Source: Calonectria ilicicola
Taxonomy: Eukaryota > Ascomycota > Sordariomycetes > Hypocreales > Nectriaceae
NCBI GenBank assembly: GCA_020809705.1
Contig: CP085835.1
Coordinates: 3,720,001 to 3,784,000, forward strand
DNA: 64,000 bases
Direction: 5' to 3'
A model generated the notes under the pieces. It was not told the DNA's origin. It was given only the letters and a program-made list of their open reading frames with translations, and ran no database searches. The position numbers and the translations under genes were made by a program. Positions 1 to 10,985 of this stretch are shown here, piece after piece (the first letter of the stretch is position 1; each line of letters opens with the position of its first letter).

Positions 1-149
1 GGTGCAATTAATTTTCTTTCCCACGTTGTTAGACAAGCCGTCAGGTCAATGCCTCTCCCTTTATATTTATAAGTTCACCCATACTGGCTGTCTGTCTGCA
101 CATAACCAAATCCAACAATCTTTCCCAGCCAGATACACTTCACTCCTTC

Positions 150-1371
150 ATGATGAAACTCTTCGAGTTCGCGGCTTTGTCGCTATTCGCTCTGCCAGCT
201 GTGGCAGCCCCTGGCTCTTATCCAATCTGCCCAGTTAACAAATGCCTGAGTTCGGTAAGGTCTACCATGAGCTCATCATGACTATATACTGACCTTGTTT
301 TAGCTCAATAATGCCCAGGGTCGCCAAAACTGTAAATCATATTTGCAAAAAACAATTATCCCTTGCCCAGCGTATGTCTATCTCAGACTCTTCAACAACA
401 CCGACTAATTTCTTGACTCTAGAACCGTTTTCAAAACAAAGACAGTGACTATCTCAAAACCTAAAACGGCAACAGCTCTTCAAACGGAGCTCCATGTTCC
501 GACTAAGACTATTGTTATCTCCAAAACCTCCACTACCACCATCACCAATATTGCGACTGTTGAGACCCCGTCGGAAGTTGTCGAGTATGTCACTGTCACT
601 GTCCCTGCGACTGTGACAAACCTACCGCAGCGCAAACGAGTGGTCAACCAGAACGCCTGCAAACCAACGACTGTGTCTGCAACAGTCTTGCCATCGTGTG
701 CTTCTGCTTGCTCAAACGATAAATCCAAGTTTTCTTCAGCATGCTCATGCCTTGGTGTCTCGCCTACAGCCGTTACGGCCAAACAGGCCACAGTGACTTC
801 CACCATCACACAGACTGTCACATCCGGCACGGCTGTTACCGTCACCAAAATCAAAACGGTCACGTCTGTCTTTACCGATCTCCAGACAACCGTGCTTCCT
901 GCCACTCTGGAGACAACATTGACGACAACTATTCCATCTCTCTACACCGAACTTTCAACAGTGTCTGTTACCAGTACAACCACTGTTACTGCACCACAGT
1001 GTAGTGGATACAGCATAAAAACGAGCACGAATCAATATCTCGTAAGTGGGGGTCAAACAAATATTTACCTCCAAGCCAGCCATGGTTCTGTATACGAGTT
1101 TCGGGGCGACAATTTGTATCTCCAGGGTACCGACCAATTTTGGCAAGCGAATCCCCAGTATAACCCAACAGGAGTCCAGGTGTTCACCGCCCGTGACGAG
1201 ATGCTTGTTTGTAAAAAGGTCAACACAGGCCTTACGTGTCAATTCGGCACTGAAGCACCCCGAGGCTTTCAGGTCTGCGCAGGTTTTGGTCTCAGTTACC
1301 TCGACATCGGCGACGCTCAATCGAACAGTTGTACTCCCGTCACATTGACGTTAGTTCCGAATTGTGATTAG
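150..1371 (+). CDS. Secreted Ser/Thr-rich cysteine protein, unknown function
   Basis: Three exons: 150-254, 304-371 and 423-1371, giving 373 residues. Both introns (49 and 51 nt) are GT-AG and keep the frame. The start is the first ATG (a second follows at 153) and opens a clear signal peptide, a hydrophobic core ending in ALPAVAA. The middle third is built of Thr/Ser/Val-rich runs such as TVTSTITQTVTSG, typical of O-glycosylated stretches of fungal surface proteins. Cysteines sit in the N-terminal segment and in a C-terminal globular block (about residues 250-373) ending VPNCD. There is no GPI-like tail. A cell-wall or extracellular role is inferred from composition only; I do not recognise the family. 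Confidence 0.8.
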
Positions 1372-3660
1372 GATATTTTGTACATTGCTCTGAAATTAGA
1401 CATAGATTAGGTTACTTCGTACCTTTATCACAGCTTACCTAATTCCATAAACCCCCACACAGTTTAATTTATTCAACTTTTTTATTGCAGCCTTTGCCCA
1501 TTTTTTTTTCTGTGTGCGCTATTCAAACAACTTGCTTTTAAAATGGATCCATTGGTTACGGCCTGGACCACGATGTAATAAAAGTAGTGTGGTGGAAGGT
1601 TCATGGAGGTTGGAAACGCTCAAATGTTCCGCTATGGATCTCGTGCTTTAATATGAGCTAATCATCACCAAAATTACCTATATGCCTCTTACATCACGCC
1701 TTGCCAAAATTCAACTCGGACTGGCACCCCATACAAATGATCCGCATGGTTGTGTCTGCAAGACATGGGCAAATGAGTTACCTTGATGTCCCCTTTCTCT
1801 TGAATATTCACTCTGGCCTGAGTGACAAATGGCTTTGCGCGGGTCATTAAAGGATTCTTCATCTATAGCGCAACGCATTTTCGACTAGCTTAATTAAGAC
1901 TCTTACTATAGAGTTCTAGCTTGTATTTAAACACAATTTCAACGGTTCTTGTTAGCAGGCAGGATCAGGCGTGCCAGTTGGAATAATGCCACACTAGGTA
2001 ATAGATATATTCAAGGTAACCAAGTTATATTAAGAGCTGAGTTATGTTTTAGAGTCGGTCCTCATATAACTGCGACCCTATTTTCCTTTGAGGTGCTTTG
2101 CGTTATAATTTTGGCGTTTGAAAAACGCGCAAAGGCGCATAGCCGCATAAAATTCGGTATCTAGAAGGTCCAAAATGGTATGCCCCCTGTACCCGTTTCC
2201 AAACAGACATGGTTACCACAGTTATCTTTCCTGCTACTGGTGGCTATTCCCACCAGAAGGTCGGTCTTTAGGTCTGGCTGTCACTAACTTGGTAAAGATG
2301 ACGTCTCCATTGCACAACATGAGATGAAGATTGGGTGATGCGGGGTTGACTGCCCGTCCAACTGCGAAGCCCCAAGTTACCCGCCCAAGGCAAACTGGTC
2401 TGTGCCGTGCAGACCGCTTAGCTTCTTTTGTATTGCCTTTGGGCTACTTCCACGTTGATGAAAGCCCGGTCGTTCGCATTGTCAGCACCCTAAGAGCCGG
2501 TACCTCTGAGGCATCCAAATGTTTAACTTTACGGAATAATTTAGACCGCTTAATCATATGTTCTGACTGATATCTGGCAGGCTTCTTATCGGAACTCATA
2601 TGGCAATTTTACCTCACACAAGAGGCCTGGCAAGTGAGATGTGAGTTGTCCTTAAGCGACCTATGCCCCCACCTTTCTACATCCGCTGACCCCAATTAAA
2701 GTGGGATAGGTCAAGTCAGGGCGGCCAATAGATCCATGGGTGCCCGTGGCTCTATTGGCCGATATCAGGCCAGACCGGGGGGGTGGGTCGGCTCAACTGT
2801 ATACTCGGGCTTGGCGAGGGCGTATTGCCATCGCTAAGGCGGCTTTGACCAGTAAGATGCGGGTTTTGCACTTGGCTCTATCAAAGATATATAGAATGTT
2901 TTCCTGGTCGCCTGCAGCCACGGCAAGCCTGAGGTGGACATCAGCGCAGGCTCACCTCGTAGTAAGCAACGATGCTGTCGTGCGCCCAACGTACGCGGCG
3001 GAGCACACCTTCAACCAATGATTGTTCATCCGGCCTCGCTTAGCTATCACACTTCCCAGTCCTCACTTGCCCAGCAATCATGCTCCTTCAACGCCACTAG
3101 TGTACATTTTCCATGCGGCCACAAAATCCACGTCAGCTTTAGGAGGCATAGTACCTCACCCCAGGCAATGATAGACTACAGACTGCGCTAATTAACTACT
3201 GCAAAGTCTGTTGTAGCCAGCTAATTACTCCGAGAGATGAAACAAAAGTATGATTAGTCTTTATGCTACCACCGCACAACAATTACTATGAAAAAATATT
3301 GTATTATTTTTGGAGTTTTTGAAAGTATACATTTCTTTTTCTAAAACTAGCCCTAAACTCTTCCGGCCACCTCCTTTGGTGTGGGATGAAGAGGCATGAG
3401 TCACACGGGCAAATTGTGGCGCCCAATTGCGAAGTATTGGTGCGGTTCTACCTCATGCAGCCACAGTGATCGGGTATCAAGGCTGGATACTACGGTAGCC
3501 TCGATATGCTTCTGGTTAAGATATTACCTCCGTAGCATATCACCCGATCCCCCGCGCTGGACACGTCTGTCCTGAGAGCGGCCTTTCTTGTTGTCGGGGG
3601 CAGTCATTTCAATCTCGTAAAACGAAATTGCCAACGCTTTTAGGCAAAAGGCATAAGATC
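1372..3660. other. Intergenic, no supported gene
   Basis: This is 2.3 kb with only short frames lacking introns, motifs or convincing starts. It holds one perfect 10-bp dyad near 2723-2760 (listed separately) and AT-rich tracts near 3290-3350. I see nothing else. Confidence 0.6.
2723..2760. repeat. Perfect 10-bp inverted repeat
   Basis: GGCCAATAGA at 2723-2732 is matched by its reverse complement at 2751-2760, with an 18-nt spacer. It lies far from any gene start, so it is probably a chance or relic dyad. Confidence 0.5.
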
Positions 3661-5910
3661 ATGGCACTCAGGCTTCATCTCCTTGTTCTATTCATCACAG
3701 TAGTTGCTGCGGATAGCTGGGATGACTTCACCAACAACCTGGCCACGGACTTGGCACCTATTCTCGCACTGTTTGGTGAAGCAGTCACCAAACAATACCT
3801 AAGCGAAACGCTGACTTGGCTTGACTGTTTCACCTTTTGTATGGCACCCCTAGGAATATTGACCGCTGTTGGGGCCGTTATTAGAGTATGTGGTGGTCCT
3901 TCGATCCGGGCCTTCATTGGAAAAGCCCAAGAGGGACAGGGTAGAGCTGAGGCCGAACTCTGTTCCTCAACCAGCTCCGACATCTGCGAGCTCTGGGATA
4001 GAGGTGGAATCGCACGAATATTTGGACGACCAAAAATTCTCGAACTGGTCCATGACAGGAGCACAACCGACTTCTACGATGCCCCTACGCCCCCCAACGC
4101 CCGCGGACGCACGACGGCAACTATGATTAAGCCCACAGCGGGGTTGTTTCCTTTCAGGGATTACCTACTTGCCAAAGGCGACAACGCTGAATGGAAGGAA
4201 GTCGGTTCATTCACCAAGAACACGAACAAAGAGGAGACGGGACAAGATGACTTCGCACCCGTTCCCAACTTGTCTCTAAATGTAGGCATTAAGAGACAGT
4301 CCACGTGGATCCTGCAATCAGCTGCCATATTAGGCTTATTATTACAGGGCAGTGTTGTCGCATTCGCCGCCGCAGCAACGTACGTTCTCGAGCTAGAGAA
4401 AGATGGAAAACCGATGGTCTCATGGTCATTCCCATTGACTTTTGTTGGCACCATTGCATTGTGTCTTGGGATGTTTGCCTGTTCGGCTCTGATAGAGCAG
4501 ATGACATCCGAAAGAGTCTTCCGAGCCAAGCCAGATTTACACTCATCATCACGTCCGAAGATCCACTGGTTACAACCAGGTGACCAGCTGGTAGCCGACC
4601 AAACTTTCCACGCCTTTGCCCACAGTAGCTCTCCAGCCGAGTACGTGACGTCATGGAAGCATAATGGGCCCGTGGACACTAAGCTTAACCTGGCAGTCTG
4701 GCTATCGGTCGGCTGTACCATGAGTGGTTTCATGCTGCAGTTTGTGGGCCTTAGGGGAATGCATTCTTCTATTTCTCTGTTTCAACTAGCTGCGACCGTT
4801 ACCATGGGCGTGATCCGGGCGAGCTTGCGTACGAGACGATTAGAGCGGAACGACTTTGACAATATAACTATCTCCGTTCATGGCCATGAGTTGGACTGGC
4901 TTGCTTTATCCCTCGGTAGGGATGATAGCCCTGACTCTTCTTCAACATATCCGAATGGTCATTTCTGGAAGGTTGATACACGGCGACCGATCTCTATGGA
5001 ACGAAAGCCGTTACTCTTTGAGGAATCTAAGCAATATGAAGAATTAAGGGATTCCACCAAAGACAAACTTCAAGTTCGAGTTACCAATGCAGATCAATCA
5101 TTAAGCTTAGGTGGCATTCTATTCCGGGACTTAAAGGAGGCTCTCGAAGCTGAGGTAGTCTGGATCTCTAAGCTGCAGCAGGAGGAAGAGCATCCCAACA
5201 TGTCGGAAAAGGCCTCCGGCGGTATTTTGACTCCAAAGATGAAGCCACACTTGGCGGCTCGTATGATGAAGTACCGGGCTCGCCTGGCGAGATTAACAAG
5301 CCCAGGACCAACCAATAACCTTACAAGACCGTGGCAATTTGATACGAGGATGGAAGCAAGCAAGTTAAAGTTGGCGATTGAGGGGTCAGCTAGAGTTATA
5401 TTCTCAGACATGACTTTAATGAGGGATTGGGATCGGACATCTACGGTCCTATGGCCGGTTCCAGTTCAGTCCCAGTTCCCATCGACAACTAATCTTATCT
5501 ATCTTACTCTCCGTCGTTCGCTAGATTCCCTGTACCAGTCTTGGGAGGCAGATGAGTCCGAGTTAGAGGCCGTGCTCGGGCTGTGGGTGTGGTCCCTAAA
5601 AAGTAACCCCGATACTAAACTTAATACTACCGCCGTCAAGAGACTAGTCGCACTCGGCGCTGTTGAGGAGGATCTGGAAAAGGCAAAGTTGGAATTCGAT
5701 CTCTGGGCTCGTCGACATACTGCCGCTACTATCGAAGACTTGCCAATAGATTGGCTATCGGGAAGGCAAGACATATTTCCAATGGAGAGTGGTGGAGGGG
5801 TCAGATACTCTGGATGGCAATCTCTTGTAGGGACTGGGGGCAAGGGCATCGACACCAGCCTACCGCTTCGCTGCGTATCTGTCCCAACACGAGGCTCTCT
5901 TATCACATAA
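3661..5910 (+). CDS. N-terminal membrane module of a large ankyrin protein, ended by an in-frame TAA
   Basis: 749 residues without introns from the ATG at 3661 to a TAA at 5908-5910. It starts with a signal/anchor sequence (MALRLHLLVLFITVVAA) and carries further hydrophobic segments at about residues 50-75, 215-240, 260-285 and 340-365. The N-terminal block (DSWDDFTNNLATDLAPILAL, then a segment with FGRPKILELVHD) is a module I know from large fungal proteins that carry ankyrin repeats at the C-terminus. The reading frame continues after the TAA without a shift: the next codons read IAQDIYLVF and run straight into the ankyrin frame at 5938. I therefore infer that 3661-8580 was one gene of about 1640 codons. 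Alternatives are a true truncated product, stop-codon readthrough, or a base-call error at the stop. Confidence 0.75.
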   Translation: MALRLHLLVLFITVVAADSWDDFTNNLATDLAPILALFGEAVTKQYLSETLTWLDCFTFCMAPLGILTAVGAVIRVCGGPSIRAFIGKAQEGQGRAEAELCSSTSSDICELWDRGGIARIFGRPKILELVHDRSTTDFYDAPTPPNARGRTTATMIKPTAGLFPFRDYLLAKGDNAEWKEVGSFTKNTNKEETGQDDFAPVPNLSLNVGIKRQSTWILQSAAILGLLLQGSVVAFAAAATYVLELEKDGKPMVSWSFPLTFVGTIALCLGMFACSALIEQMTSERVFRAKPDLHSSSRPKIHWLQPGDQLVADQTFHAFAHSSSPAEYVTSWKHNGPVDTKLNLAVWLSVGCTMSGFMLQFVGLRGMHSSISLFQLAATVTMGVIRASLRTRRLERNDFDNITISVHGHELDWLALSLGRDDSPDSSSTYPNGHFWKVDTRRPISMERKPLLFEESKQYEELRDSTKDKLQVRVTNADQSLSLGGILFRDLKEALEAEVVWISKLQQEEEHPNMSEKASGGILTPKMKPHLAARMMKYRARLARLTSPGPTNNLTRPWQFDTRMEASKLKLAIEGSARVIFSDMTLMRDWDRTSTVLWPVPVQSQFPSTTNLIYLTLRRSLDSLYQSWEADESELEAVLGLWVWSLKSNPDTKLNTTAVKRLVALGAVEEDLEKAKLEFDLWARRHTAATIEDLPIDWLSGRQDIFPMESGGGVRYSGWQSLVGTGGKGIDTSLPLRCVSVPTRGSLIT

Positions 5911-5937
5911 ATTGCACAAGACATATACCTTGTGTTC

Positions 5938-8580
5938 ATGACCGCGATGTCGGCCATATTGGAGGATGTTGGTGGCGATACCAACGTACGGGAGGCCGGG
6001 ACTGAGACTCTATTAGGGGCTAGAGAACTTACACGGAGGTCTGACTTTGTCCTACTCAATACTAACCTCGATCGAGTTGCAACGGCCTTTGTTGACAGTA
6101 AACTTGGCACTAGAGAAGATGCTTACATGTGTATCATGCCACCACTCAAGGCGTTCTCAAAACTGCCCAAGGCTGATGCAGCACTCAACAGTGCGGCAAA
6201 GGCTGTGGCAGGCTTGAAGAAGGATCAGAACTGGGAACGAGCGGAGGCACTGCTCAAGTGGGCTCGAGGTAACTCTAGTGGGTCTACCGACGGAGGCGCC
6301 GAAAAAGTTGAGCGGGGGTTTGGAGAACTCTATCGAGCCGCTCTCAGGAGCAACGAGGAGGAAGTTATCCAGTTCGGATTTGAAGGTGTTCACTCACTCT
6401 GTAAAAGGTTACACAGTAAGGAGTGTAAGCCGAGCATCCATACCGTATATTCTCGCTACGGTTGGATAGCCATGCAAATAGCGAGGGAGATAGGTCATGA
6501 CCATTGGCTTGGCGTATTTCGCGATATCCTAGCCGAGGAGGCTTGGGTATCCAACTATCTGGGAACTCCGACATCGTCCCTACTTCAATCCGTCTGTAAT
6601 CAAGATCTCCACGCTGCATTGTTCTTGCTTGGCAGAAGCGATACAGATGTTCATGAGATAGATCAATCAGGTCGCAGTTCAATATCTTGGGCAGCTGAAC
6701 ATGGTTTCACCGAGGTGGTGGAGGCTCTTGTTAGGGACTGCACTGATCCAGACAACGAGGACAGTAAGAACCGCACACCCCTCTCCTACGCGGCTGAAAA
6801 TGGCCACGATGATATAATCCTCCTTCTCATTGAAAATGGAGCTTCCCTAAATGCGAAGGACTTGGAAGCTTGGACTCCTCTCCACTTTGCATGCGCCAAA
6901 GGCCATCGCACAGCTGTTAAGAACCTCCTCTCAACACACCGTGTGAGGATCGACTCCAGAACCGACTCCGGGGACACAGCGATATCTCTAGCCGCTAGCC
7001 ATGGGCACTTGCCCGTCGTTGAGCTTCTAGTCGACGAGGGAGCCGATCTAGACGAAGCGGCGATTCAACGCGCTTCGGAATTTGGGCACCTTGAAGTTGT
7101 ACAATTACTACTAAAGCAAGGCATGTCAGCAAGGCGGGCAACACCTGGCTCAAAGTCTACCCCATTGCATTTTGCTGCAGAGAATGGGCATGTGGACGTT
7201 GTTGGGGTTCTCCTACAGAGCAACGCCCTCACTGATGCTCCAGACTCGCATGGCCATTGCCCATTGCATCTTGCGGCCATAGGAGGTCACAGTGCAGTAG
7301 TAGATATGCTGCTGCACACAAACCCAGGCGTCGTCCATGTTAAGGATGAAAAGAAGATGACGCCACTCTTACTTGCAAGCTATCGTGGGTACGACCAAGT
7401 TGTCTCGCAGCTAATTCAGGCGAACTCGGAAGTCGGAGCCGTGTCGGGAGACGGAGTCACGTCCTTGATGTTGAGTGCTATGAATGGGCATGCCGCAATT
7501 GTCCAGCTGCTTATAGCAGCAGGTGCTGAATTCCAGGATTGTCATGGCGGCTTCGCCGATGGCGGCGGCCCTATACACTGGGCTGCTGGAAATGGTCATG
7601 TAGCTGTCGTGAAGCTTCTTCTTGAAAAGGGTATCTCAGCAGATGCAAAAGATCTAAACCGGTTTACGCCACTTATATGGGCGGCTAGAGGCGTACAACC
7701 TACTGTGATCAAATTTCTTTTGGAAAATGGAGCCGACCTACACATAGCCACCCCAACAAACAGGACGGTAATGGACTGGGCGGCTGAAAGCGGCAATGTT
7801 GAGGCCGTTGAGATTCTCTTGGCTCACGGGGCGACCGTTAACGTTTGCGATGGAGATGGCATCACGCCACTACATAGAGCAGCTGAAAGAGGCCATGTCG
7901 AGGTTTCCAAGTGCTTGCTAAGTGCTGGAGCTGTTATTGACGCTCCCATCAAGTACGTGAGCCACCGCGACGACAAGTCTGAGGGAACCCCGTTGCACTG
8001 GGCGTCAATTGAAGGCCACGACGGTGTTGCGGACCTCTTAATCAAAGCTGGAGCTGACCTAGAAGCTCGTAATACTTGGTATCGAACGCCACTTCACCTC
8101 GCGTGCCGCTATGGAAAATCTTCGATGGTTCAGTTACTTGTAGAGCTAGGGGCAGACGTGGAGGCACGCCGGGACACAAACGAGACACCGCTGCACTTTG
8201 CTGTTGAGGAAAACCGCAAGAGCATCGTTGAGTATCTGGTCGACAAAGGTAATAGCAATATCGAGGCTGTCGGCGACCGTGGCACGCCACTCAATTTCGC
8301 CGCAAGCACGGGTAATTCTTCGATATGCAGTCTCCTGCTCAACCGTGGTGCAAGTATTGAAGCAAGGATTCCTCGTTCACAGCAAACATCGCTACATCTT
8401 GCGGTTAATGAGGGGACCAAGGAAGTTGTTAAGCTCCTGTTAGAAAAGGGGGCCAATGCGATGGCGCTTGATGGAAAAGGACGGGCCGCGGTCGACATTG
8501 CTAGAGACAGTGGACACGAGGGACTTGTTGGTCTTCTGGAGTCTTATAGTCAGAGAGCTAAGAGGACTATTACGATGTAG
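5938..8580 (+). CDS. Ankyrin-repeat protein (C-terminal part of the interrupted gene)
   Basis: 880 residues from the first ATG after the TAA at 5908, in the same frame as the gene upstream. The first 200 or so residues are a helical linker (WERAEALLKWARG, WIAMQIAREIGHDHWLGVF). Then come about 19 tandem ankyrin repeats of about 33 residues, with TPLHxAAxxGHxxVVxLLLxxGA signatures such as TPLHFAAENGHVDVVGVLL and TPLHWASIEGHDGVADLLI. Ankyrin repeats bind other proteins; no enzymatic domain is visible. No stop interrupts the 880 codons, so loss of selection, if it occurred, is recent. It has no promoter of its own in the 27 bp before the ATG, which argues against an independent gene. Confidence 0.8.
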   Translation: MTAMSAILEDVGGDTNVREAGTETLLGARELTRRSDFVLLNTNLDRVATAFVDSKLGTREDAYMCIMPPLKAFSKLPKADAALNSAAKAVAGLKKDQNWERAEALLKWARGNSSGSTDGGAEKVERGFGELYRAALRSNEEEVIQFGFEGVHSLCKRLHSKECKPSIHTVYSRYGWIAMQIAREIGHDHWLGVFRDILAEEAWVSNYLGTPTSSLLQSVCNQDLHAALFLLGRSDTDVHEIDQSGRSSISWAAEHGFTEVVEALVRDCTDPDNEDSKNRTPLSYAAENGHDDIILLLIENGASLNAKDLEAWTPLHFACAKGHRTAVKNLLSTHRVRIDSRTDSGDTAISLAASHGHLPVVELLVDEGADLDEAAIQRASEFGHLEVVQLLLKQGMSARRATPGSKSTPLHFAAENGHVDVVGVLLQSNALTDAPDSHGHCPLHLAAIGGHSAVVDMLLHTNPGVVHVKDEKKMTPLLLASYRGYDQVVSQLIQANSEVGAVSGDGVTSLMLSAMNGHAAIVQLLIAAGAEFQDCHGGFADGGGPIHWAAGNGHVAVVKLLLEKGISADAKDLNRFTPLIWAARGVQPTVIKFLLENGADLHIATPTNRTVMDWAAESGNVEAVEILLAHGATVNVCDGDGITPLHRAAERGHVEVSKCLLSAGAVIDAPIKYVSHRDDKSEGTPLHWASIEGHDGVADLLIKAGADLEARNTWYRTPLHLACRYGKSSMVQLLVELGADVEARRDTNETPLHFAVEENRKSIVEYLVDKGNSNIEAVGDRGTPLNFAASTGNSSICSLLLNRGASIEARIPRSQQTSLHLAVNEGTKEVVKLLLEKGANAMALDGKGRAAVDIARDSGHEGLVGLLESYSQRAKRTITM

Positions 8581-10058
8581 AATTGACGGTAACAGCCCCA
8601 TACGGCCCCTCATTAAAAATGTTACAAGCAATCAAGAAACAACTTACATTACCACTGGGCATTGCAATCATACGGAAAGTAAAGGCCAAAATCGTGGTAT
8701 ATTTTAATGATCCTGATGCCTAAATACATAAGCTTTCCCCCTCCCTACCGTTTCCCTTCCATGTCAGCTAATAAGACCCCTGTTCTGCTCATTAGTGATT
8801 TTAAGTTGCCATTATACCTCGAATGGTGTGAAGTTCCCAAAGAAAAGAACTATGGAATCCAGGGTATGGACTGGCTAACATTGGTATTGCCAATTATCAC
8901 CCAGGGTCGCGCGACACCGATGGCAGCCCACCCAAGGCACCAACTTTGACAAGAGAGCGGAAAATGCAGTTTCCTTCTAGTATATTGGGACTATCAAAAT
9001 TATTTGCACTTTTTAGGAGTTTTTCCTGATAGAATTTGTCGTGTTACGTAACCATAAACAGGAATAGGGCAAACTTGACGTGTCAGGAAAAGATGAGACC
9101 TACCATATGTACCCGCCTTTCTCTAATAAACCATGTCGGGCTAGGAACAACCACAAATAACCATTATTCTTATGCTTCCAATATGGTGTCTTTCTGCGTA
9201 AAATAAAATTTCTATAATCCGATTTTCTTGGTGAAGCCATACGAATGCATTGGGTATGGCGTGCAGCAACGACAATAAAATTAAGGGACACCGGAAGACA
9301 ATCGTCCGATTAACCCTGTACGGTCCAACAAAATAAGCTTACTTCAAACCTTGAAATAATAACTGCCTATGGGCCATAGGTGATTATCTGCGACACAATT
9401 GGGACGCGTAGTCTTAGTTAGCTCTCCTCTGAAACCCGAGAACGGGATTCTGGTCCTCCGGATGCTAGCCGATCTGGTGTTACAGAAGCGACATGGGTCT
9501 TTCCCCCACAACAAGATTTCTTTCGCCTACATTGGTCCATTCGCAATAGCTGAAACGCATTCTTCCTGATCGGCGACAATTTGCACACGGTAAACGGCCT
9601 CATCCGAGTTCCGGTAGGACCATGCGATTGTTCCTCATGCACAGGCCCTTCGTCCCCAGATACTTGAACCGCCAAGTTTCATAACACAGGACGACAGTGA
9701 ATTATAGACCCTCGTCATTCCACCATGTTAGATGTGCCACTAGTTCCATATCAGACGCGGCTGCGAGAGATTCCGTGAAACGGCCCTCTTGGCATCATTA
9801 TGGAACATGGTCGTGAGGAAAGAGGAACTCTATTGAACGGTCATGGACGTATCACTACTAATGAAGAGAGTATAATAACATGTTGGCTTTCGCTTCTCTG
9901 TGACGACGATTCTCTTCACCATCCAAACACTTCCTTCCTTCCTTCAGTCCTCACTTACAAGAGCTGGGCTCTATTTCCATTCATTCTCATACTTTCTCTT
10001 CTTTCTGAATTGATTTCAGCCTTTTTTACAAGTTTTAAAACACTTTTCTACCACCAAG
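8581..10058. other. Intergenic, no supported gene
   Basis: This is 1.5 kb. Short frames near 9100-9290 and 9418-9675 on the minus strand have no ATG-supported start or homology I recognise. From about 9930 it is pyrimidine-rich (CTTCCTTCCTTC), a common leader of highly expressed fungal genes, in front of the gene at 10059. Confidence 0.5.
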
Positions 10059-10985
10059 ATGAAGTGCGTTTCTATGCTCCTCCTCACTGTCGGCCTGGCG
10101 TCGGCTATTGTGGTTCCTATTCATCCAGCCCAGCGCCGCGGTGAGCTTGCTCCCAAGGGACCGGTGGCTGTTCACGAGGCGGCCCAAGCCTCAGCCACTG
10201 CTGTAGTAAACACAGCAGTCGAGACTGAAGCAGCAGCCGAGACTGAGGCTACAACCGAAACAGGCGCAGTTGTCGAAACCGAAGCATCCGCCGTGACTGA
10301 GACGGCTGCCGTGACCGAAACGCCCGCTGTGACCGAAACGCCCGCCGCGACCGAAACGCCTGTCGCTACCGAAACGCCTGTCGCTACCGAGACACTGGCC
10401 GTGACCGAGACATCGGCCGCGACCGAAGCGGCAACTGAGACTCCTGGGTTGGGCGACGCCAATGGCCAGGAGGGAAACAACGAGGAGAATCAAGAGGGAA
10501 ATAATGAGAACCAGGAAGGGAACAATGAAGAGAACCAGGAAGGCAACCAGGAAGACAACAAGGGAGAGGGAAAAGGAAAAGGCGAGAACAAGGAAAACCA
10601 GGCCGACCCAAATCAAGTCAACCTCGCCCCTCAAATCGAAAACCTCGTCGGTCAGATGGGCATGGCAGGCGTTGTTAACCTTGGCAATGTTGGCGAACTG
10701 GGATTGGGCAACCAGATCGTTGTGCTATCACAGCTCCAGCAGCTCCGTACCCTGCAAACTCTGAACATTGTTGGAACTAACGACGTCATCATCATTCTCA
10801 ACAACAGCGGCGTCCTTCAGGCTGGTGGTGCAGCAAAGGGTAACGCCAAGGTCGAAGTTATCGGGGGGGCCAATGGCCGAGGAAACGGTCGCGGCAATGG
10901 CGCAGCTAGAGGTAAGAATCTTTTGTTCCTTGGGTAATTTTTACTAACTCTTCGGTGATTAGTTGTGATTGCTCGCAAGGCTTAG
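10059..10985 (+). CDS. Secreted tandem-repeat protein, unknown function
   Basis: Two exons, 10059-10911 and 10963-10985, giving 291 residues. The 51-nt GT-AG intron has a TACTAAC branch point and the last exon codes only VVIARKA-stop. A signal peptide (MKCVSMLLLTVGLASA) is followed by a dibasic QRR site at about residues 25-27, a possible Kex2 cleavage site. Next is a low-complexity region: six-residue TETPAV-type repeats, then EGNNEENQ-type acidic Asn/Glu/Gln repeats and a short GEGKGKGENK stretch. The C-terminal block (about 185-255) is regular and hydrophobic, with IENLVGQMGMAGVVNL and LGNQIVVLSQLQQLRTLQ, and looks like a small repeat or helical fold. The end is Gly/Arg/Asn-rich. Function unknown; a cell-surface or extracellular role is inferred. 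Confidence 0.8.
10296..10421 (+). repeat. 18-bp coding minisatellite, seven units
   Basis: Seven imperfect copies of an 18-nt unit of the form ACCGAAACGCCCGCCGTG code for T-E-T-[P/A/S/L]-[A/V]-[V/A]. Two adjacent units (10362-10397) are identical, a sign of recent unequal exchange. The repeat stays in frame inside the secreted protein at 10059. Confidence 0.75.

Noticed and set aside
3661..5937. An intron that would remove the TAA at 5908
   Set aside because: The only nearby GT (5874 region) paired with AG near 5919 shifts the frame and loses the ankyrin part.
10172..10634. Repetitive frames antisense to the secreted repeat protein
   Set aside because: Pure shadows of the 18-bp repeat and acidic repeats in the sense gene.
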